This document shows positions 35,919-45,353 of a stretch of DNA of 64,000 nt, piece by piece (within the stretch, counting starts at the first letter, position 1; every line of letters starts with the position of its first letter). The DNA is from Photobacterium angustum (GTDB taxonomy: Bacteria > Pseudomonadota > Gammaproteobacteria > Enterobacterales > Vibrionaceae), in assembly GCF_003026365.1 (NCBI RefSeq), contig NZ_PYOM01000003.1, forward strand, positions 268,446 to 332,445, written 5' to 3'. The notes beneath the pieces are model-generated. The model was not told the origin of the DNA, did no database searches, and worked only from the letters and a program-made list of their open reading frames with translations. A program made the position numbers and the translations under genes.

Positions 35919-37145
35919 ATGAACACAACTATTCAAATTAATGAGCTCGAATCATTGCTCATAGCAATAATCGTGCTTTTTCTAGGTTACTTTATTAATA
36001 GTAAAGTTGCGATTTTAAGAAAATATAACATTCCAGAGCCGATTGTTGGTGGCTTAGTTGTTGCTGTTATTATAACAATTTTTCATTTCCATGGGTTTGA
36101 TATTAGCTTCAAGCTAAGTATGCAAAACGCATTAATGGAAATGTTTTTCTCAACAGTAGGTCTTGCTGCTAGCTACAAACTTTTAGCTAAAGGAGGATCA
36201 CGCGTATTCTTATTCCTAGCCTTAGCAACGGTATTCATTGTTATTCAAAATGCTGTTGGTGTTAGCTTGAGTAAGCTACTTGGTCTAGATCCATTACTAG
36301 GTCTTGTTGTTGGCTCGATTACATTATCAGGTGGTCATGGTACTGGTGCCGCTTGGGCACATACCTTCTCGACTGACTACGGCATAAATACGCTTGAGTT
36401 ATCGATGGCTTGTGCAACATTTGGCTTAGTCATGGGGGGTATTATTGGAGGACCTGTCGCACAGCGTCTTATTAATAAATACAACCTAAAATCAGATTTT
36501 GGTGAAAGCGGTAATCACCATATTGATCACCCAGATCTTGTAACTTACAGTGATAAAGAAGAGGATCGTATTACTTCTAAGAATACGATTGAAGTGTTAT
36601 TTATTCTTCTTGTATGTGTTGCTGGCGCATCACATGCTAAAGAGTTTGTTGATGGCTTCGGTATTAACGCACTTCGTATTCCTGAATTTGTTTACGCACT
36701 TTTCATTGGTGTCTTCATTACTAACTTTTGTGAAGGAACTAAGTGCTACAAAATCAATAAGGAAACCGTTGATGCTTTAGGTACTATTTCGTTATCCCTA
36801 TTCCTTGCAATGGCATTGATGAGCCTGCACTTATGGGAATTAATGGATCTCGCATTACCTATGTTGGTGATTCTTGTTGTACAAACCATTGTGCTCGCAC
36901 TATTTACTTATTTCGTGACTTTCCGCGTAATGGGTAAAAATTACGATGCCGCAATTATTGCTGGTGGTCACTGTGGTTTCGGTATGGGCGCAACACCAAC
37001 AGCTGTAATGAACATGGGTGCGCTTGTATCGAGAAATGGACCATCACCACAAGCATTTATGGTAGTGCCTATTGTTGGTGCTTTCTTTATTGATATTACT
37101 AACCTACTTGTACTCCAGGGCTATATGAGTTTCCTTGGTCACTAA
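35919..37145 (+). CDS. gltS: sodium/glutamate symporter GltS
   Basis: This 408-residue secondary carrier has two inverted halves. The reentrant-loop motifs GSITLSGGHGTGAAWA and GGHCGFGMGATPTAV are the GltS signatures. The N-terminal part (INELESLLIAIIVLFLG, IPEPIVGGLV) is also typical. It imports glutamate with Na+. Monocistronic with a strong terminator; it adds to the amino-acid uptake genes of this window. Confidence 0.95.
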   Translation: MNTTIQINELESLLIAIIVLFLGYFINSKVAILRKYNIPEPIVGGLVVAVIITIFHFHGFDISFKLSMQNALMEMFFSTVGLAASYKLLAKGGSRVFLFLALATVFIVIQNAVGVSLSKLLGLDPLLGLVVGSITLSGGHGTGAAWAHTFSTDYGINTLELSMACATFGLVMGGIIGGPVAQRLINKYNLKSDFGESGNHHIDHPDLVTYSDKEEDRITSKNTIEVLFILLVCVAGASHAKEFVDGFGINALRIPEFVYALFIGVFITNFCEGTKCYKINKETVDALGTISLSLFLAMALMSLHLWELMDLALPMLVILVVQTIVLALFTYFVTFRVMGKNYDAAIIAGGHCGFGMGATPTAVMNMGALVSRNGPSPQAFMVVPIVGAFFIDITNLLVLQGYMSFLGH

Positions 37146-37168
37146 TAGTAATCACATTTCATGCTTAT

Positions 37169-37201
37169 AAAGGGGAAAGAGTTGTGCTCTTTCCCTTTTT
37201 T
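37169..37201 (+). terminator. terminator after gltS
   Basis: GGGGAAAGA and TCTTTCCC pair around a short loop, followed by TTTTTT. Confidence 0.87.
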
Positions 37202-37456
37202 ATTATTCTTTTAAATACTCAATATTACCTCAATAAAATAACACCATAGTTACATCCTCCCCTCAATTAAAACGCTATTCAAATTCAGTTACACTCTAAC
37301 TTCCATACTTTCGACTCATTTGTAACAAACAATTTCTAGCCAATTTTAAATTTAAATAATCTTGATAATATTCGCGCACTTTAAAAATCCCATTTAGATA
37401 TAACATTATCTTTGTTGGCAAAGTGATCTGCTGACATCGTCTTAATTGAGAGAAGT

Positions 37457-38686
37457 ATGAAAAAATTTGATAGAGCAATGCAGATCTTACTTGCTGGATT
37501 CTGCATTAATTTGTGTATGGGTATTCTTTACGCATGGAGTGTTTTCAAAAAAGCACTTGTTGTTGATTTAGGCTGGTCAAATGCCGACGCTTCACTACCT
37601 TATACTGTTGCTATTATTACCTTCTCATTATCATTATTAGTGGCAGGTATTCTGCAAGACCGTATGGGTCCACGTCGAGTGCTCATCCTTGGCACAGTGA
37701 TGGTTGGTCTAGGTATGATCATTTCAAGCTTTGCTACCACTCCTATGCTACTGATCGTAACATTCGGTATCTTAACGGGTAGTGGTATCGGTTTTGGCTA
37801 CGCGTGCCTTAGCCCGTCAGCAATGAAATGGTTCCACCCTTCGAAGAAAGGTCTAGTTAATGGCTTAATTGCAGCAGGCTTTGGTTTAGCAGCTGTATAC
37901 TTAGCACCGCTAACATCTTTCCTAATTAATGAAGTAGGAATAAACACAAGCTTCTTAATTTTAGGTATTGCAGTACTTATTATTGCAGTACCTCTTGCTT
38001 GTACCATTAATAATCCCCCTGCAGGCTATATACCAGAAGTACCTGCTGGCTACGATGTAAATAACAAATCAGGTAATGCAGCAGATCTAAACTGGCGTTC
38101 AATGCTAAAAACACCACAGTTTTACTCTCTTTGGGTAATGTATGCATTTGCTTCGGCATCAGGTTTGATGATCATTGGTAACATCACCTCTATTGCAGCC
38201 ACACAAGCAAACATCGCAGATGCTGCATACCTAGTTGTAATCTTAGCAATATTCAACTCTGGTGGTCGTGTAGCTGCTGGTATCCTATCAGACAAGATCG
38301 GTGGCATTAAAACCCTCATGATTGCCTTTATCATGCAAGCAATCAACATGGTAATGTTCGCAACGTTTAAGTCTGACTTTACGTTAATTATTGGTGCAGC
38401 AGTTGCAGGTATTGGTTACGGCACACTGCTTGCGGTATTCCCATCAATCATTGCTGATTTCTATGGTTTGAAAAACTATGGTGCAAACTATGGCGTACTT
38501 TATACTGCTTGGGGCGTGAGTGGCTTTATTGGTCCTGTCGTAGCGGCTTTCGCTGTTGATACAACAGGTACTTACACACTGGCATATACTGTGTGTTCTA
38601 TCATGCTTGGTATCGCGGTTGTTCTTTCTTTTGTGACTAAAAAAGTAGATTCAGTCGCACTGGCAGCAAAAGCTACAAACGCATAA
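37457..38686 (+). CDS. MFS carrier of the oxalate/formate antiporter (OFA) family
   Basis: The 409-residue protein has 12 helices. CMGILYAWSVFKKAL, GSGIGFGYACLSPSAMKWFHPSKKGLVNGLI and GNITSIAATQA are characteristic of OFA members such as OxlT and E. coli YhjX, several of which carry monocarboxylates (pyruvate, lactate, oxalate/formate). No oxalate or formate catabolic gene lies nearby, so the substrate is open. It has a strong terminator and no operon partner. Confidence 0.85.
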   Translation: MKKFDRAMQILLAGFCINLCMGILYAWSVFKKALVVDLGWSNADASLPYTVAIITFSLSLLVAGILQDRMGPRRVLILGTVMVGLGMIISSFATTPMLLIVTFGILTGSGIGFGYACLSPSAMKWFHPSKKGLVNGLIAAGFGLAAVYLAPLTSFLINEVGINTSFLILGIAVLIIAVPLACTINNPPAGYIPEVPAGYDVNNKSGNAADLNWRSMLKTPQFYSLWVMYAFASASGLMIIGNITSIAATQANIADAAYLVVILAIFNSGGRVAAGILSDKIGGIKTLMIAFIMQAINMVMFATFKSDFTLIIGAAVAGIGYGTLLAVFPSIIADFYGLKNYGANYGVLYTAWGVSGFIGPVVAAFAVDTTGTYTLAYTVCSIMLGIAVVLSFVTKKVDSVALAAKATNA

Positions 38687-38703
38687 CGAACTAAAATATA
38701 CGT

Positions 38704-38735
38704 AAGAAAGACTCAATTTTTTGAGTCTTTCTTGT
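38704..38735 (+). terminator. terminator after the OFA carrier gene
   Basis: AAGAAAGACTCA pairs with TGAGTCTTTCTT around a short T-rich loop; T-rich sequence follows. Confidence 0.8.
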
Positions 38736-39272
38736 TTATAAGACAGTATTTTCCAACTTGCAACAAATTCACAACACTAATTCAATAAATATAAAGATAT
38801 TAGACTTAAACACTTTATTAACTGATTTCTTGCAATATTAAAATTCAAAATATAACAAAATTTCGAATAATTTAACCACAAGGAGCCACCACCACGTCAT
38901 TGCATAAAAAATCACACTTATGCATATCCAATATATTGAAACCTCTCACCTTACTACTTACACCGCATTATAATTAACTTTAAACACCCGTTTAAATAAA
39001 GCCACCGCACAATAAAAACGCCAATAACCCACTATTATCACCATCCCTAACACTACACTTTTAAAACCAGCCATCATGAATAATTAGTCACATATAGTAA
39101 TGATTATTATTTTATTCTAATTTTCATCTTGTTAGCTTTTCGTGATCTACATCTTTTCGTTCACTAGACCTTTTGTTTTCTCTTCCTATAATTAACAACT
39201 GTTAACATGTTGTTAAAATTATTAACTATTGCATTTTTATTTTCACATCAAGACCAACAAAGGAAGGTACAA
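38736..39272. other. aap upstream region
   Basis: More than 500 bases without a real gene. It contains the nested palindromes at 39192-39216; an open frame from 39207 is only an upstream extension of aapJ without a ribosome site. Confidence 0.5.
39192..39216. promoter_or_regulatory. nested palindromes upstream of aapJ, possible operator
   Basis: TTAACAAC (39192-39199) and GTTGTTAA (39209-39216) are inverted arms enclosing the palindrome TGTTAACA (39200-39207). The region lies about 57 bases before the aapJ ATG, downstream of a TATAAT-like sequence (39187-39192, CTATAATT). The cognate regulator is unknown. Confidence 0.35.
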
Positions 39273-40301
39273 ATGGCTAATAAATTATCAGTGGTATTTG
39301 CGGCGTTAGCCTCTTCAACTGCCCTTTTTGCTGCAAACGCCAATGCTGAAGCTACGTTAGACAAAGTGATGAAACAAGGTTATGTCCAATGTGGCGTAAG
39401 TGCTGGTCTACCTGGTTTTTCAAACCCTAATGCAAAAGGTCAATGGGAAGGCCTTGATGTAGAATTCTGTCAAGCCATTGCGGCAGCAACCATAGGCGAT
39501 AAATCAAAAGTTAAATACATCCCACTGACAGCAAAAGAGCGTTTTACTGCACTACAGTCTGGTGAGATTGATGTTTTATCGCGAAATACTACATGGACAC
39601 TCCACCGTGATACCTCATTAGGCCTCAACTTTACTGGCGTTAACTATTACGACGGTCAAGGTTTTATGGTTAAAAAAGACATGGGTATAAAAAGCGCTAA
39701 AGAATTAGATGGTGCGGCAGTTTGTGTCCAGTCAGGAACGACTACAGAGCTCAACCTTGCCGATTACTTCCGTGTAAATGGTATGACTTATAAGCCAGTT
39801 GTATTTGATACAGCGCCTCAAACATCTAAAGGTTTTGATTCTGGTCGTTGTGACGTATTAACAACGGATCAATCTGGACTATACGCTCTGCGTTTAAACT
39901 TAAAAGATCCTAATTCAGCTGTTGTACTACCAGAAATTATTTCTAAAGAACCTTTAGGCCCTGTCGTTCGTCAAGGTGATGACCAATGGTTCAACGTCGT
40001 TCGCTGGACGCTCTTCACTATGATCAATGCTGAAGAATTCAATGTGACTTCTGCTAACGTTGATAAATTAGCGAAAGAATCGAAAGATCCAAATATCCGT
40101 CGTCTTATTGGTTTAGATGGACCAAAAGGTAAAGGTTTAGGACTTAAAGATGATTGGGGTTACCAGATTATCAAACAAGTGGGTAACTACGGTGAGAGCT
40201 TTGAGCGTACTGTCGGTGAAGGCTCACCACTTAAAATTAAACGTGGTTTAAATGCACTTTGGACTAACGGTGGTATCCAATACGCACCACCAATTCGTTA
40301 A
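39273..40301 (+). CDS. aapJ: general L-amino acid ABC transporter binding protein AapJ
   Basis: This 342-residue periplasmic protein has a signal peptide ending NANA-EA. GYVQCGVSAGLPGFSNP, GLDVEFCQAIAAA, LQSGEIDVLSRNTTWTLHRDTSLGL and the disulfide-candidate cysteines are typical of AapJ/BztA. The ATG at 39273 is chosen because AGGAAGG precedes it at good spacing; the open frame runs 22 codons further upstream. It binds a broad range of L-amino acids and feeds AapQMP. First gene of the aap operon. Confidence 0.94.
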   Translation: MANKLSVVFAALASSTALFAANANAEATLDKVMKQGYVQCGVSAGLPGFSNPNAKGQWEGLDVEFCQAIAAATIGDKSKVKYIPLTAKERFTALQSGEIDVLSRNTTWTLHRDTSLGLNFTGVNYYDGQGFMVKKDMGIKSAKELDGAAVCVQSGTTTELNLADYFRVNGMTYKPVVFDTAPQTSKGFDSGRCDVLTTDQSGLYALRLNLKDPNSAVVLPEIISKEPLGPVVRQGDDQWFNVVRWTLFTMINAEEFNVTSANVDKLAKESKDPNIRRLIGLDGPKGKGLGLKDDWGYQIIKQVGNYGESFERTVGEGSPLKIKRGLNALWTNGGIQYAPPIR

Positions 40302-40409
40302 TTTCACGCATAGATATTTATTTAAAGAAACATAGTACAACGTAGCACTATATAGGGATTCGGTAACGGGTCCCTACTTTTACATCTCAATAGGAACTGA
40401 GGTTGTTGT

Positions 40410-41609
40410 ATGGCTCCTACACCACATACATCGGATGTATCTAATCCAAAGTCCAAACAGAATATTTTTTATAACCCTACTTTTAGGGCTGTTATTTTTC
40501 AACTTATCGCTGTTATTGGGCTAGTCTTCTTTTTTTACTCAATCGTAAATAATGCCCTTACCAATTTAGAGTCACGAGGTATCTCGACAGGCTTTGATTT
40601 TCTTAGCCAAGAAGCGGGATTTGGTATTGGTTTAACACTGATTGATTACGACGAAACTTACACTTATGGGCGAACTTTTGTTGTTGGATTATTAAATACT
40701 GCGTTAGTCGCGGTATTGGGTATTATCCTTGCAACAATCATCGGCTTTATCATGGGCATAGCTCGTCTATCTTCAAATTGGTTAATCAGCCGTTTAGCCG
40801 CTGTTTATATTGAAGTATTTCGTAATATCCCACTCTTACTGCAAATCTTTTTTTGGTATTTTGCGGTACTACAAGCACTACCTTCGCCACGACAAAGTGT
40901 CAGTTTGGGTGAAGCCATCTTTCTTAATGTTCGTGGATTATCGATCCCAAGTCCTATCTACGGTTCGGGCTCAGAAATTATCGGCTGGTGTTTAGCTATT
41001 GCGGTGATGTTATCGATTATTTTCTATCGTTACGCTAAAACGAAACAACAACAAACAGGACAACAACTGCCAGTTTTATACACTGTTGCTGGACTTGTTT
41101 TAGGTTTACCTTTGGTCGCATTTTTCGTCACAGGCATGCCTATCACACTAGAATATCCAGAGCTCAAAGGCTTTAATTTCAAAGGTGGTATCACCATCTT
41201 GCCAGAGCTGGCAGCCTTGTTACTGGCATTAAGTATTTACACAGCTTCTTTTATCGCAGAAATTGTACGATCTGGTATCAACGCGGTTAGCCATGGGCAA
41301 ACAGAAGCAGCCGAAGCATTGGGTTTATCCAAAAGTAAAACGTTACGTCTTGTAGTGGTGCCGCAAGCACTACGTATCATTATTCCCCCACTCACGAGCC
41401 AATACTTAAACCTCACTAAAAACTCATCGCTTGCGATGGCAATTGGTTATCCAGATCTTGTATCAGTCTTTGCTGGCACAACCCTAAACCAAACAGGACA
41501 AGCGATTGAAATCATTGCTATGACTATGGCGGTGTACTTAACACTCAGTTTATTAACTTCGTTATTGATGAATATCTATAACAAAAAAGTTGCATTGGTA
41601 GAGAGGTAA
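40410..41609 (+). CDS. aapQ: general L-amino acid ABC transporter permease AapQ
   Basis: This 399-residue permease is longer than typical polar amino acid permeases, as known for AapQ, because of an insertion between the first helices and the core. EVFRNIPLLLQIFFWYFAVLQALP and the coupling motif ASFIAEIVRSGINAVSHGQTEAAEALG are conserved. It pairs with AapM. A 108-base gap to aapJ has no terminator. Confidence 0.93.
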   Translation: MAPTPHTSDVSNPKSKQNIFYNPTFRAVIFQLIAVIGLVFFFYSIVNNALTNLESRGISTGFDFLSQEAGFGIGLTLIDYDETYTYGRTFVVGLLNTALVAVLGIILATIIGFIMGIARLSSNWLISRLAAVYIEVFRNIPLLLQIFFWYFAVLQALPSPRQSVSLGEAIFLNVRGLSIPSPIYGSGSEIIGWCLAIAVMLSIIFYRYAKTKQQQTGQQLPVLYTVAGLVLGLPLVAFFVTGMPITLEYPELKGFNFKGGITILPELAALLLALSIYTASFIAEIVRSGINAVSHGQTEAAEALGLSKSKTLRLVVVPQALRIIIPPLTSQYLNLTKNSSLAMAIGYPDLVSVFAGTTLNQTGQAIEIIAMTMAVYLTLSLLTSLLMNIYNKKVALVER

Positions 41610-41613
41610 CACG

Positions 41614-42711
41614 ATGAAGAAGCATGAATTTCTACCAGACTTGCCTCCACCAGCAAACACTGTTGGTATAATTGGTTGGCTACGAACGAACTTGTTTTCA
41701 TCAATTACTAACAGTATTGCAACTCTTCTACTGGGCTATTTTGCTGTACTTGGGATCTGGTACACCATTGATTGGGCATTTATTAATGCTGATTGGTCTG
41801 GCGTCAGCCGTGATGCCTGTACCAGCAGCGGTGCTTGCTGGACATTTATCAACGTACGCTTTGATCAGTTTATGTATGGCTTCTATCCAACAGAAGAGTT
41901 ATGGCGACCACAATTATTCTACGCCACATTAGCTATTTTCATTGGCTTGTTGGCCTACGAAAAAACACCGTACCGTGGTTGGATTTGGTTGTTCTTCGTT
42001 AACATCTACCCATTTATCGCAGGTTTCTTACTTTACGGTGGCGTATTTGGCCTACCTATTGTAGAAACTCACCTTTGGGGTGGATTATTAATTACCTTAA
42101 TCATTGCCATTGTTGGTATTGTCGTCTCACTTCCTATCGGTGTCGTATTAGCCTTAGGTCGACGCTCTGAAATGCCAATTATCCGTAGTATTTGTACGGT
42201 ATACATTGAGTTATGGCGGGGAGTACCACTCATCACCGTACTCTTTATGGCATCAGTGATGTTGCCACTATTTCTATCATCAGAAATGGAAACCAATAAA
42301 TTGATCCGCGCCTTAATGGGTGTTGTGATGTTCAGTGCCGCTTACATGGCAGAGGTAATACGAGGTGGCTTACAAGCGATCCCTAAAGGACAATATGAAG
42401 CAGCTGACGCACTTGGGCTCACCTATTGGAAAAAGATGTACCTCATTGTACTGCCACAAGCGCTGAAAATTACTATCCCATCGATTGTGAATACTTTTAT
42501 TGGCTTGTTTAAAGATACCAGCCTTGTTCTCATCATCGGTATGTTTGATGTGCTTGGTATTGGACAAGCAGCGACGACCGATCCTGAATGGTTAGGCTTT
42601 GCAACCGAGAGCTATGTATTCGTTGCACTAGTCTTCTGGATCTTCTGTTTTGGGATGTCGCGTTACAGTATTTATTTAGAAAACAAACTACACACTGGGC
42701 ACAAACGTTAG
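41614..42711 (+). CDS. aapM: general L-amino acid ABC transporter permease AapM
   Basis: The 365-residue permease starts four bases after aapQ with a GAGG site. It has an N-terminal extension with [25 protein letters not shown], seen in AapM, then [25 protein letters not shown] and coupling motif [27 protein letters not shown]. It forms the membrane channel with AapQ. Confidence 0.93.
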   Translation: MKKHEFLPDLPPPANTVGIIGWLRTNLFSSITNSIATLLLGYFAVLGIWYTIDWAFINADWSGVSRDACTSSGACWTFINVRFDQFMYGFYPTEELWRPQLFYATLAIFIGLLAYEKTPYRGWIWLFFVNIYPFIAGFLLYGGVFGLPIVETHLWGGLLITLIIAIVGIVVSLPIGVVLALGRRSEMPIIRSICTVYIELWRGVPLITVLFMASVMLPLFLSSEMETNKLIRALMGVVMFSAAYMAEVIRGGLQAIPKGQYEAADALGLTYWKKMYLIVLPQALKITIPSIVNTFIGLFKDTSLVLIIGMFDVLGIGQAATTDPEWLGFATESYVFVALVFWIFCFGMSRYSIYLENKLHTGHKR

Positions 42712-42724
42712 CAAGGACAGCATT

Positions 42725-43501
42725 ATGACGAGTAGTACTTCAAAACCTAATACGGATAACACAAGCTCTGATCTTATGATCCAGCTAACTGATGTGAATA
42801 AATGGTATGGTCAATTCCATGTCCTGAAAAATATTAACTTGCAAGTAAAGAAAGGCGAGAAGATCGTAATTTGTGGTCCTTCAGGATCAGGTAAATCAAC
42901 CATGATCAGATGTATTAACAGCCTAGAAGAACACCAAAAAGGACAAATTATTGTTGGTGGTACAGAGCTAACTGATGATTTGAAAAATATCGAGTTGGTA
43001 CGAAAGGAAGTCGGCATGTGTTTCCAGCACTTCAACCTCTTCCCTCATCTAACGGTATTAGAAAATTGTACCCTTGCTCCTATTTGGGTAAAGAAAATGC
43101 CAAAGAAAGAAGCAGAAGCTTTAGCGATGAAGTACCTTGAGCGTGTTCAAATTACCGATCAAGCAAATAAATTCCCAGGACAACTTTCTGGTGGCCAGCA
43201 ACAACGTGTTGCTATCGCTCGCTCACTTTGTATGAACCCGCAAGTTATGCTTTTTGATGAGCCTACATCAGCACTCGATCCTGAAATGGTTAGAGAAGTG
43301 CTTGATGTAATGGTCGAGTTAGCAAATGAAGGCATGACGATGCTTTGTGTGACTCACGAAATGGGTTTTGCACGACAAGTCGCTGATCGGGTTATATTCA
43401 TGGATCAAGGTGAAATCATTGAAGAAAATAATCCTCATGACTTCTTTGATAATCCAAAATCTGATCGTACTCAACTGTTCTTAAGCCAAATATTACATTA
43501 A
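42725..43501 (+). CDS. aapP: general L-amino acid ABC transporter ATPase AapP
   Basis: The 258-residue ATPase has Walker [10 protein letters not shown], the Q-loop [17 protein letters not shown], signature [15 protein letters not shown] and Walker [16 protein letters not shown] polar N-terminal extension of about 18 residues precedes [17 protein letters not shown] is located before the ATG. It is the last gene of aapJQMP. Confidence 0.94.
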   Translation: MTSSTSKPNTDNTSSDLMIQLTDVNKWYGQFHVLKNINLQVKKGEKIVICGPSGSGKSTMIRCINSLEEHQKGQIIVGGTELTDDLKNIELVRKEVGMCFQHFNLFPHLTVLENCTLAPIWVKKMPKKEAEALAMKYLERVQITDQANKFPGQLSGGQQQRVAIARSLCMNPQVMLFDEPTSALDPEMVREVLDVMVELANEGMTMLCVTHEMGFARQVADRVIFMDQGEIIEENNPHDFFDNPKSDRTQLFLSQILH

Positions 43502-43514
43502 TTCGTATAATTTG

Positions 43515-43571
43515 AATGTTTCAAAGAAAACAATTGATTAGTACTACAGATCATCGTTACTTTGAAACATT
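43515..43571. repeat. 12-bp inverted repeat with a 33-base spacer between aapP and yccA
   Basis: AATGTTTCAAAG (43515-43526) and CTTTGAAACATT (43560-43571) are perfect inverted arms, 14 bases after aapP. There is no T-run, so it could be a 3'-end stabilising stem, a factor-binding site or a relic. Confidence 0.5.
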
Positions 43572-43749
43572 TACTTACACATTAATCTGACTTTCATCGC
43601 TACGGTTAAGTAATATACGAGCTAAGTGATGATAACGTGCTTCAGTACAAATATTTTGATGTTGAGTGCTTAGTTAAACTTGCTTTTATGGTAATTTAGC
43701 CTCATATATAAATTAATAGTCTCAATATAACTACCCTAAGGGGATTTTT

Positions 43750-44418
43750 ATGAACGATCGTATAGTTAATCGTGACGGTGGTTACGAAGGCTTACTATCT
43801 ACCAACAAGGTTTTACGTAACACCTACTTCCTACTTTCGTTAACTTTGTTATTTTCTGCAGGTATTGCAGGTGTAGCGATGGCAATGAATGTACCGCCAG
43901 TACACTGGATTGTATTACTTGTAGGTTTCTATGGTTTAATTTTCTTAACTGAACGTAACCGTGATAGTAGCTTAGGTTTAGTTTTCGTCTTCGCACTGAC
44001 TGGATTTATGGGTTATACCTTAGGTCCAATTCTAAACATGTATGTTGGCGCGGGTATGGGGGATGTTGTAATGACAGCCCTAGGTGGTACAGCGGTAACT
44101 TTCCTTGGCTGTTCAGCTTACGCACTAACAACTAAACGTGACCTATCGTTCTTAAACGGTATGTTAATGGCAGGCTTTATCGCAATTCTTGTTGCAGTGG
44201 TTGCTAATATCTTCTTGAAGATGCCAATGCTGTCACTTGCTATTAGCGGTATGTTTGTTCTGTTCTCATCAGCTGCAATCTTACTGACTACACAGTCAAT
44301 TGTACGTGGTGGTGAAACAAATTACATTTCAGCAACAGTAACGTTGTACGTATCAATCTACAACCTGTTCCTAAGTTTGCTGCAAATTCTTGGTGTTATC
44401 AACAGCGATAATAACTAA
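43750..44418 (+). CDS. yccA: YccA, Bax-inhibitor-1 family membrane protein
   Basis: The 222-residue protein has seven helices. NKVLRNTYFLLSLTLLFSA, FALTGFMGYTLGPILNMY and the C-terminal TLYVSIYNLFLSLLQILG are BI-1/YccA signatures. E. coli YccA is a substrate and modulator of the FtsH protease. AAGGGG precedes the ATG. The neighbours tusE, acyP and rlmI match the E. coli yccA-tusE-acyP-rlmI cluster, which supports the name. Confidence 0.92.
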   Translation: MNDRIVNRDGGYEGLLSTNKVLRNTYFLLSLTLLFSAGIAGVAMAMNVPPVHWIVLLVGFYGLIFLTERNRDSSLGLVFVFALTGFMGYTLGPILNMYVGAGMGDVVMTALGGTAVTFLGCSAYALTTKRDLSFLNGMLMAGFIAILVAVVANIFLKMPMLSLAISGMFVLFSSAAILLTTQSIVRGGETNYISATVTLYVSIYNLFLSLLQILGVINSDNN

Positions 44419-44439
44419 TATCAACCGCTATTCTAATGC

Positions 44440-44469
44440 TAAATGCCCGCTATCTTGCGGGCATTTTTA
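44440..44469 (+). terminator. terminator after yccA
   Basis: AAATGCCCGC and GCGGGCATTT form a strong stem with a five-base loop followed by TTTTA. Confidence 0.9.
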
Positions 44470-44570
44470 TATCAGAAATAGTCAAATACATGAACATAGT
44501 GAACAGTTTTACTTGCAGCACCGTACCACACTCACTATGCTTTGAGCCGTAATGAATACCGAGGCTCACC

Positions 44571-44900
44571 ATGCTTGAATTTAATAAAAAAGAAATCGAA
44601 ACAGATGCACAAGGCTATCTGAAAAATGTTAGTGACTGGTGTGAAGAACTTGTCCCTTTACTTGCAGAAGAAGAAGAAATTGATCTTTCTGCTGCGCACT
44701 GGGAAGTGATCCATTTTGTACGCGAATTTTATTTAGAATTTAATACATCACCGGCTGTCCGTATGTTGGTTAAAGCAATGGCGAAAAAATACGGCGAAGA
44801 AAAAGGAAATTCTCGTTATCTTTATCGCCTATTCCCTAAAGGGCCAGCAAAACAAGCAACAAAATTAGCAGGGTTACCGAAACCAGTAAAATGTATTTAA
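44571..44900 (+). CDS. tusE: TusE sulfurtransferase (DsrC family)
   Basis: This 109-residue protein passes sulfur from TusBCD to MnmA for 2-thiolation of tRNA wobble uridines. [33 protein letters not shown] and the C-terminal CI with the active Cys at the penultimate position (GLPKPVKCI) are diagnostic. GAGG lies before the ATG. A single penultimate cysteine (not two) fits TusE rather than dissimilatory DsrC. Confidence 0.94.
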   Translation: MLEFNKKEIETDAQGYLKNVSDWCEELVPLLAEEEEIDLSAAHWEVIHFVREFYLEFNTSPAVRMLVKAMAKKYGEEKGNSRYLYRLFPKGPAKQATKLAGLPKPVKCI

Positions 44901-44982
44901 TTCACTACTGTTACTAATCCTCTGTGGTCACAGGGTACGCGTTTACTTGGTATCTTGTGACCCTCTGTTATTGACAACATTG

Positions 44983-45255
44983 CTACTTAATCGTAAATCC
45001 ATCAACATGCCGCCATTCCAACTCTTCCGTTGTTATTGACTTAACATCAGCGAGCTTTACCCCACTCCCTAACCAAAGTAATAACGCATCTATATTTTCT
45101 TTTTCACCACAAGCTAAAATTTCCACACTGCCATCAGGTAGGTTTTTCGCATAACCTTTTAAACTGTATTTCAACCCTTCATGAGCGGTGTGAAAACGAA
45201 AGCCCACCCCTTGCACACGGCCTGTAACATTCGCTCTTATACATAACTGTGACAT
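44983..45255 (-). CDS. acyP: acylphosphatase
   Basis: The 90-residue enzyme hydrolyses acyl phosphates. GRVQGVGFRFHTAHEG contains the catalytic arginine loop (VQGVGFR), and the catalytic Asn is in GYAKNLPDGSVEI. Size and motifs match E. coli YccX. It converges with tusE, as in E. coli, where the two genes are neighbours. GGTCACA/TGTGACC inverted arms at 44926-44962 lie between the converging stops. Confidence 0.93.
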   Translation of the reverse strand: MSQLCIRANVTGRVQGVGFRFHTAHEGLKYSLKGYAKNLPDGSVEILACGEKENIDALLLWLGSGVKLADVKSITTEELEWRHVDGFTIK

Positions 45256-45353
45256 TCATCACCTCAAGTTCTAAGTAATTTTGCCGATGTATATATAGTT
45301 CCACCACCAATGTTATCTCGCAACCACTTATCTATGCTAATTAGGATGTAAGT

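Noticed and set aside
39207..39272. Upstream start for aapJ
   Set aside because: It begins within a palindromic promoter-like element; the signal peptide and AGGAAGG site fit ATG 39273.
13299..43571. Recurring TTGAAACATTT motif near 13300, 31683 and 43562
   Set aside because: Only 11 bases are shared, flanks differ, and such AT-rich words recur by chance in this DNA.
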